Positions 5,219 through 9,474 of a DNA stretch of 9,474 bases are shown one piece after another. The position numbers and the translations under genes are program-made. The notes beneath the pieces were generated by a model. That model did not search any database. It was given only the letters and a program-made list of their open reading frames with translations, and was not told where the DNA came from. The stretch is from DAOTXK01 sp034435395. Its GTDB lineage: Bacteria; Chloroflexota; Anaerolineae; Aggregatilineales; Ch27. Location of the stretch: contig DAOTXK010000350.1 of the NCBI GenBank assembly GCA_034435395.1, forward strand, positions 1-9,474, read 5' to 3'. The stretch's first letter is position 1. Each line of letters begins with the position of its first letter.

Positions 5219-6958
5219 TCAGTGGCCGCCGCCAAAATAGCCGGAATCGGCGTGGATATAAACCGCCTTACCGGAATGGGTCCGGAGCGGCTGGCCGCTG
5301 TCATCGGTCCTGACCGCGAGGTTCCCCTGCTCATCCCTGACCAGGTGGCCCGCCTCGTCCACCAGTGGCGTGTCCCATTCGATATAAATTTCCACGCGCT
5401 TGAGGTCGGTCTGCCAGTCCTGCACGATCAACATGCCCCAGGCGTTGGGCAGCTCCCTGCCCCACACGTCAAACAGACGTCTGAACTCCTCCATGACGGT
5501 CATCAGCCCGTGCGCATCGTCCGGCACAGGGGAGATGGTGAAGCGGCTCATGTCCCGCCCTGCCGCCTCAAACTCCGCCGTCAGGCTGGCCGCGGCTGCC
5601 GGGTCGTCCAGCGCCGCGGTATGGTAGCTGCCGGGCACCAGGTCGTCAAACGGCACGGCCCGCAGCGGACCGACGCCTTCCATAGGCGCTAACGCCTGGG
5701 CGATCTCCTGGTCGCCGGAGGTATCCACGGCGTATTCCGGCGAACCCATCCAGCTCAGCAGGACAAAACCGGCCACCGCCAGCATACCCAGCGACAGGCC
5801 GAGGCGGCGGTGAGCGTAGCGGCGGCTCTTGCCGACATCAAGATACGGGTAAGCCAGCAGGAACAGGAACATCAGCCCTGGCAGCACCACGCCGAACAGC
5901 ACCTTGTCCCCCAGTTTGAGCATCCCCTGCAACCACAGGAAATACCAGGGCGCGGTGGTATGGAGCGGCGTGACCTGGGGGTCCGCGTGGCTTTCCAGCG
6001 GCGCATGGAAGAACCAGACCGCCAGCACCACCAGGATAAATGAGACCGCCCCCACCCACAGCAGTTCGTTGGTCAGCACATCGGGGATGAAGTACATCCG
6101 GTTCTGCAAAGGCACCCGTTTCGCCGAATCGGTGCCGATCTCCTCATGGCCGGGCGGCAGGCTGTGCCCGTGCAGGATCACTTTGTAGTAGTGCACCCCC
6201 AGGAAGATCAGCCCGACCAGGGGCAGGGCGAACACATGCAGCAGATAAAAGCGCAACAGGCCGCCCGCGCCGATATCGGGCGCGCCGCGCAGCAGCAGGT
6301 TGAGGTTCGTCCCCACGATCTCCGGCGGCGCAGCCTCGGCCATGCTGGTGCCGATGGTCACCGCCCAGAACGCCAGCTGGTCCCAGGGCAGCAGGTAGCC
6401 GGAGAAACTCAGGAACAGGGTGACGAACAGCAGGATCACGCCCGTCGCCCAGGTGAACTGGCGCGGCTTCTTATAGCTGCCGGTGATGAAGGTCCGCAGC
6501 ATGTGCAGAAAGACGAACAGCACCATGCCCTCCGCCCCCAACCGGTGGATGTCGCGGATCAGCTGCCCAAATGGCACATTGCTCAGGATGTTGAGCATAT
6601 TCTCGTAAGCGAAGGCCGGCGAGGGCGTATAAAAGATCATCAGGAACAGGCCGGTGATGATCTCCACGGCGAAGAAGTAGGTCGTCAGCCACCCCAGACG
6701 CAGGGTGGGGTAAATGCCAGTCACCGAGGCGTGGTAATAACTGGGGCGCATGTGCAGCCAGAAGGCATCGGAGTGCGGGGTCAGGCGCGGGTTGGGACGC
6801 CGGCTGGGCGGTTCCCCCCGCAGAAGCTCCCGGATATCCCGGACGTTCAGCCCGGCAGTGACCCGCGCGACCGTTTCATCCACCAGGTCAAGAACTGCTT
6901 TGCGCGCCCCTTTTTCTTTGATGTCGTCCAGGAATGAAGGAAAAGGCAAAACGGACAT
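5219..6958 (-). CDS. Cytochrome b of a bc/b6f-type quinol oxidase, one-piece, with long C-terminal extension
   Basis: This 579-residue integral membrane protein oxidises quinol at the outer face and carries electrons through two b hemes. Heme ligands are H138 and H152 in helix B and H241 and H256 in helix D; the +15 spacing in helix D is the b6-type pattern. GYLLPWDQLAFWAV and the TGxxKKPRxxTW loop also match cytochrome b6. The b6 half (four helices, to about 258) and a subunit IV-like half (three helices, about 299-405) are joined in one chain. The quinol-site PEWY motif reads APWY (336-339). The b6 cysteine that holds the extra heme ci aligns with R87, so that heme should be absent. A soluble tail of about 170 residues (about 409-579) follows the last helix and should lie outside. 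The start is the ATG at 6956-6958, with GAGGAG six bases before it; the ATG at 6962-6964 is too close to that site. A 95-base gap separates it from Rieske. Confidence 0.95.
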   Translation of the reverse strand: MSVLPFPSFLDDIKEKGARKAVLDLVDETVARVTAGLNVRDIRELLRGEPPSRRPNPRLTPHSDAFWLHMRPSYYHASVTGIYPTLRLGWLTTYFFAVEIITGLFLMIFYTPSPAFAYENMLNILSNVPFGQLIRDIHRLGAEGMVLFVFLHMLRTFITGSYKKPRQFTWATGVILLFVTLFLSFSGYLLPWDQLAFWAVTIGTSMAEAAPPEIVGTNLNLLLRGAPDIGAGGLLRFYLLHVFALPLVGLIFLGVHYYKVILHGHSLPPGHEEIGTDSAKRVPLQNRMYFIPDVLTNELLWVGAVSFILVVLAVWFFHAPLESHADPQVTPLHTTAPWYFLWLQGMLKLGDKVLFGVVLPGLMFLFLLAYPYLDVGKSRRYAHRRLGLSLGMLAVAGFVLLSWMGSPEYAVDTSGDQEIAQALAPMEGVGPLRAVPFDDLVPGSYHTAALDDPAAAASLTAEFEAAGRDMSRFTISPVPDDAHGLMTVMEEFRRLFDVWGRELPNAWGMLIVQDWQTDLKRVEIYIEWDTPLVDEAGHLVRDEQGNLAVRTDDSGQPLRTHSGKAVYIHADSGYFGGGH

Positions 6959-7053
6959 GACCATCTCCTCAATACTCTGGCTCGCCTGCCGCCTGGCAAC
7001 GGCCCGCCGCCAGCGACCAACGCCTGTAGCGCCCGCGGCCAGGCACCGGCCAG

Positions 7054-7659
7054 TTAGGGCGAATATTCCTGTCCCGCTGGCGGCCCCTTGATGCGTCGCC
7101 CGGTGTGGACAATAAGCGCTTTGATCTGCGAAACGTCGTCGGCGTGCAAAATCCCCTGCTCGTCAGCGGTCACTTCGGTGTCGTCATTCAGAGTGGCCGT
7201 CAGCTCAAAACGGTCCAGGCTGCGGGGGGCTGGCCCCTCGATGTACAGACCATTGGCCTGGAACTTGGAGCCATGGCACGGGCACTCAAACCGGTTGTTG
7301 GTCCCCACCCACTTGTACAGGCAACCCAGGTGCGTGCACACCTTGTAAAACCCCTGCACCCCGGCTTCGGTGTTACTCAGCCAGAAGCGTCCCTGCGGAT
7401 TATCCAGCGGCGGGCCGTCCAGGGAGGGAATCTGGGAGCCCGGCAGCGAAAAGTCGCCGCCAAACTCGCCCGCCCGGAAGCGGGGGAGCATATACCAGAG
7501 CAGCGCGCCCGCGGTCGCGCCCGTCAGCATGACCATGGACGCCCCCCAGATATAATACAGGAACTCCCGGCGGTTGATGCCGCTGTATTCGGTGGGCAGG
7601 CTATCCGCCCCGCTGGCCCGCGCGCGCGCCGTCGGCCTTTCCGTAACACCAGTGGTCAT
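7054..7659 (-). CDS. Rieske [2Fe-2S] iron-sulfur subunit of the bc-type complex
   Basis: This 201-residue protein accepts one electron from quinol at the cytochrome b outer site and passes it to the cytochrome c subunit. The cluster motifs are intact: CTHLGC (108-113) and CPCHG (126-130), giving ligands C108, H110, C126 and H129 and the disulfide pair C113/C128. An N-terminal twin-arginine stretch (NRREFL, 29-34) before one hydrophobic helix (about 37-58) indicates Tat-dependent export as a signal anchor. The motif GPAPRSLDRF (142-151) is the usual proline loop and following strand. The start is the ATG at 7657-7659, with AGGAG upstream at a long spacing of 11 bases; reading further upstream would cross the promoter at 7712-7740. 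As first gene of the operon it sets transcription of the complex. Confidence 0.95.
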   Translation of the reverse strand: MTTGVTERPTARARASGADSLPTEYSGINRREFLYYIWGASMVMLTGATAGALLWYMLPRFRAGEFGGDFSLPGSQIPSLDGPPLDNPQGRFWLSNTEAGVQGFYKVCTHLGCLYKWVGTNNRFECPCHGSKFQANGLYIEGPAPRSLDRFELTATLNDDTEVTADEQGILHADDVSQIKALIVHTGRRIKGPPAGQEYSP

Positions 7660-7711
7660 GGTGAAGATTACTCCTGAGACGAGGGTGGCATGCCCGTTAA
7701 CTTGATTGTGC

Positions 7712-7740
7712 ATTATAACACAGGGCCTCCGGCGAGGCAA
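7712..7740 (-). promoter_or_regulatory. Sigma-70-type promoter of the Rieske-cytochrome b operon
   Basis: On the minus strand, TTGCCT (7735-7740) and a perfect TATAAT (7712-7717) are 17 bases apart, and the -10 is preceded by TGT, an extended -10. Transcription should begin near 7705, giving a leader of about 45 bases before the Rieske ATG. The location just ahead of the first operon gene supports it. An imperfect palindrome, CCAGTAATTGG, lies upstream at 7760-7770 and could be an operator. Confidence 0.75.
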
Positions 7741-7811
7741 AAAGACGATACGTTGAGTCCAGTAATTGGCCTCGCCGCCCTCCCCTCTGCCCCCCGCCTG
7801 AAATTGGGGTA

Positions 7812-7840
7812 TTGACACGCCCCCCAGCCAGGTGGAAAAT
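7812..7840 (+). promoter_or_regulatory. Candidate promoter of mgtE
   Basis: A perfect TTGACA (7812-7817) is followed after 17 bases by GAAAAT (7835-7840), which matches the -10 consensus at four of six positions. The start of transcription would be near 7847, leaving a leader of about 180 bases. A second TTGACA at 7863-7868 has no acceptable -10 at normal spacing. This control region (7660-8028) holds no gene: two divergent promoters about 70 bases apart and the mgtE leader fill it. Confidence 0.45.
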
Positions 7841-7846
7841 ACGTCT

Positions 7847-8028
7847 GTCCGACCGACAAAGTTTGACAGTAAGGGAAAGATGAAAGACGGACCTGCCTTA
7901 GAGAGTTGGGAACCTCCCAGTACCCAACCCCATCATGTAACCGAATAGCTGGCCCCCGCAGGTCGTTTCCCTCCCCCCTGATTTCCTCCCCGAAACGCCT
8001 CCGGGGGACCCCTGCCCGGAGGTGTGGC
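7847..8028 (+). promoter_or_regulatory. Structured 5' leader of mgtE with Shine-Dalgarno-sequestering hairpin
   Basis: The leader can fold extensively. GACCTGC (7890-7896) pairs exactly with GCAGGTC (7958-7964), enclosing GTTGGG/CCCAAC (7905-7910 with 7923-7928), which competes with TGGGA/TCCCA (7907-7911 with 7915-7919). Just before the gene, 7995-8005 pairs with 8015-8025 in an 11-bp stem with one G-U pair. Its 3' arm contains the GGAGG at 8018-8022 that serves mgtE, so the folded form would hide the ribosome site. C-rich tracts at 7973-7978 and 7987-7991 could compete by pairing with GGGGG at 8003-8007. This layout suits a translational riboswitch or RNA sensor, and mgtE genes are often controlled by Mg2+-sensing RNAs. 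The conserved M-box sequences are not recognisable here. Ligand and function are inference. Confidence 0.45.
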
Positions 8029-9378
8029 ATGGAAGACCGTATCCTGGACAGCACACTGGCCCTGGTGCGCGAGGCGCTGGCGCGCGATGACCTCAGCGGC
8101 GCGGTGACGATCATCGAAAGTCTGCGTCCGCCGGATCAGGCCGAGGTTTTCTCCGAACTGGACGACCGCGAGCGGCTGGCCCTGCTGCCCAAACTGCCGA
8201 CCACCGATTCCGCCAACATCCTGGAAAAGCTGGAAGATGAGGAAGTCGCCGAGCTGGCGGAAGTATTGCCGGTGGAGGCCCTGATCCGCATCGTCGATGA
8301 AATGGAGCCGGACGAGGCCGCCGACCTGTTGGGTGACCTGCCGCACGAGCAGGTTCAGGTCGTGCTGGCCGGCCTAGAAGACCCCGATGAAATTCATCCG
8401 CTGTTGCTGCACCCCGATGACAGCGCGGGCGGGCTGATGACGTCGGAGTATCTGGCCCTGCGCCGCCGCATGACCGCCGCCGAGGCCATTGAGGCCATCC
8501 GTGCCTGGAAGCCGGACATGGACACCATGTACTATCTGTTCGTCGTGGACGCGCGCGGACGGTTGTGCGGCGTCGTCAGCCTGCGCCAGATCATCATCGC
8601 CGATCCGACAACCCTCCTGGCCGACATCATGGACCCGGAGGTGATCGCGGTGACGGTGGGCGCTGACCAGGAGGAATGCGCCCGGCTGATGTCCCGTTAT
8701 GACCTGCTGGCCCTGCCCGTGGTGGATCATAACCACCGGCTGCTGGGCGTGGTCACCATCGACGACGTGGTTGATGTGCTGGTGGAAGAAGCCACCGAAG
8801 ATATCCAGCGGCTGGGTGGGGCGCAGCCACTGGGTCGCTCTTATCTCGATACCGGCGTCTCGCTGGTCACGCGCAAGCGTATCGGCTGGCTCCTCCTGCT
8901 CTTCCTGACCGAAAGCCTGACCGGCACCGTGCTGCGCCACTTTGAGCATGAATTGCAGTCGGTGGTGGCGTTGGCGTTTTTTGTGCCCCTGCTGATCGGC
9001 ACTGGCGGCAACGCCGGTTCGCAGACCACCAGCACCATCATCCGCGCCCTGGCGGTGGGCGACATCGATTGGGGCGATGCCCTGCGCGCCCTGTGGCATG
9101 AACTGCGGGTCGGCCTGTTGCTCGGCCTGGGGATGGCAGTTGTCGCCTATTTGCGCGCCCTGACCTGGGGATCGTCGCCGGAGCTGGCCGTGACGGTGGC
9201 CCTGGCCATCCTGACGATCGTGGTGTGGGCTAACGGGCTGGGGGCGGTGCTGCCCCTGCTGGCCACCCGCCTCAGGATTGACCCCACCGTTGTCTCCGGC
9301 CCGGTGATGAGCACGCTGGTCGATGCGACCGGCCTGTTCATCTATTTCACCATCGCCCAACTGGTCCTCCAGATATAA
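8029..9378 (+). CDS. mgtE: MgtE magnesium transporter / Mg2+-gated channel
   Basis: MgtE is a dimeric inner-membrane Mg2+ channel that closes when cytosolic Mg2+ is high. The 449-residue length matches the family. The order is an acidic, helical N domain (about 1-130, with the repeated LxxLPxxxxxxILExLEDEE pattern), two CBS domains (about 138-200 and 201-262), a connecting plug helix (about 263-282) and five membrane helices (from about 285). Pore motifs are intact: GTGGNAGSQ (324-332) and DPTVVSGPVMSTLVDATG (418-435). D432 falls at the same number as the pore Asp of the Thermus protein. Acidic residues of the N and CBS domains, which bind Mg2+ in the family, are abundant. The ATG at 8029-8031 has GGAGG six bases before it; the frame is open further upstream but without any family sequence. 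It is divergent from the respiratory operon, and no functional link is evident. Confidence 0.96.
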   Translation: MEDRILDSTLALVREALARDDLSGAVTIIESLRPPDQAEVFSELDDRERLALLPKLPTTDSANILEKLEDEEVAELAEVLPVEALIRIVDEMEPDEAADLLGDLPHEQVQVVLAGLEDPDEIHPLLLHPDDSAGGLMTSEYLALRRRMTAAEAIEAIRAWKPDMDTMYYLFVVDARGRLCGVVSLRQIIIADPTTLLADIMDPEVIAVTVGADQEECARLMSRYDLLALPVVDHNHRLLGVVTIDDVVDVLVEEATEDIQRLGGAQPLGRSYLDTGVSLVTRKRIGWLLLLFLTESLTGTVLRHFEHELQSVVALAFFVPLLIGTGGNAGSQTTSTIIRALAVGDIDWGDALRALWHELRVGLLLGLGMAVVAYLRALTWGSSPELAVTVALAILTIVVWANGLGAVLPLLATRLRIDPTVVSGPVMSTLVDATGLFIYFTIAQLVLQI

Positions 9379-9427
9379 ACCCGGCAGCCTGGAGCGCGGC
9401 TGACCGCCAGCCATCCGCCAGCAGACA

Positions 9428-9456
9428 GGGGAGGCCTGCCCGGACGCGGCCGCCCC
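9428..9456 (+). terminator. Possible hairpin downstream of mgtE
   Basis: GGGG-A-GGCC (9428-9436) can pair with GGCC-G-CCCC (9448-9456), nine positions with one A/G mismatch, around an 11-base loop. It starts 50 bases after the mgtE stop. No T tract follows; instead there is a run of ten C (9453-9462). It could aid termination, but the evidence is only the stem. Confidence 0.25.
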
Positions 9457-9474
9457 CCCCCCGCACAAGCCCCC

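Noticed and set aside
6146..6937. Plus-strand open frame of 263 codons over cytochrome b
   Set aside because: It is antisense to conserved cytochrome b helices, with a low-complexity Gln/Arg/His-rich product.
7868..7889. Stretch resembling a conserved 23S rRNA segment (AAGGGAAAGATGAAAGA)
   Set aside because: The likeness covers under 20 bases, and the flanks do not match 23S rRNA, so it is probably chance.
7906..8028. N-terminal extension of MgtE from an upstream ATG
   Set aside because: The extra residues are unlike any MgtE N domain, and GGAGG sits at ideal spacing before the ATG at 8029, which gives the normal family length.
7847..8028. M-box (ykoK) Mg2+ riboswitch ahead of mgtE
   Set aside because: I could not find the conserved M-box segments such as the AGGTGAGGCTCCT-like 5' part. 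A covariance search could overturn this.
8374..9468. Minus-strand open frame of 364 codons over mgtE
   Set aside because: It is antisense to mgtE, whose CBS and pore motifs are intact, and the product is Gln/Gly/His-rich with no recognisable domain.
1..9474. CRISPR arrays, tRNA or rRNA genes, transposases, phage or defence genes
   Set aside because: No regularly spaced repeats, no cloverleaf or rRNA sequence and no mobile-element proteins were seen. The window is a respiratory locus plus a transporter.

Overview
The window is high-GC bacterial DNA, and most of it is one respiratory locus on the minus strand. Reading along that strand from about 7740 down to 1, the order is: Rieske iron-sulfur protein, a one-piece cytochrome b, a diheme cytochrome c with an N-terminal anchor, a second diheme cytochrome c with a C-terminal anchor, then ccmE, ccmF and ccmH (cut by the window edge). 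A divergent mgtE magnesium transporter gene lies on the plus strand at the right end.

The likely source is a Chloroflexota (Anaerolineae-like) bacterium or a relative. This is inferred from the b6-type one-piece cytochrome b with a long extra C-terminal domain, the diheme c subunits, the CXXXY-type CcmE, the CcmH with extra cysteines and the palindromic GGGGCG spacer repeat. No marker gene settles it.

Region by region: 1-2485 holds ccmH and ccmF, nearly abutting. 2486-2709 is a noncoding spacer rich in inverted repeats. 2710-3264 is ccmE. 3381-5200 holds the two diheme cytochromes c, separated by a strong hairpin with a T-rich tail that looks like an internal terminator. 5219-7659 holds cytochrome b and Rieske. 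7660-8028 is a divergent control region with a near-consensus promoter firing left into the respiratory genes, a weaker promoter firing right, and a roughly 180-nt structured leader ahead of mgtE. 8029-9378 is mgtE, and 9379-9474 is a GC-rich tail with a run of ten C.

As a system, the Rieske, cytochrome b and cytochrome c proteins form a quinol-oxidising bc-type complex with two b hemes and up to four c hemes on the outer side of the membrane. CcmE, CcmF and CcmH are the late heme-handling steps of cytochrome c maturation System I, so the locus pairs c-type cytochromes with part of the machinery that makes them. The points most worth a second look are the mgtE leader, which can bury the Shine-Dalgarno in an 11-bp stem; the uncharacterised outer-face extension of cytochrome b; its APWY quinol-site motif; and the variant CcmE and CcmH motifs.
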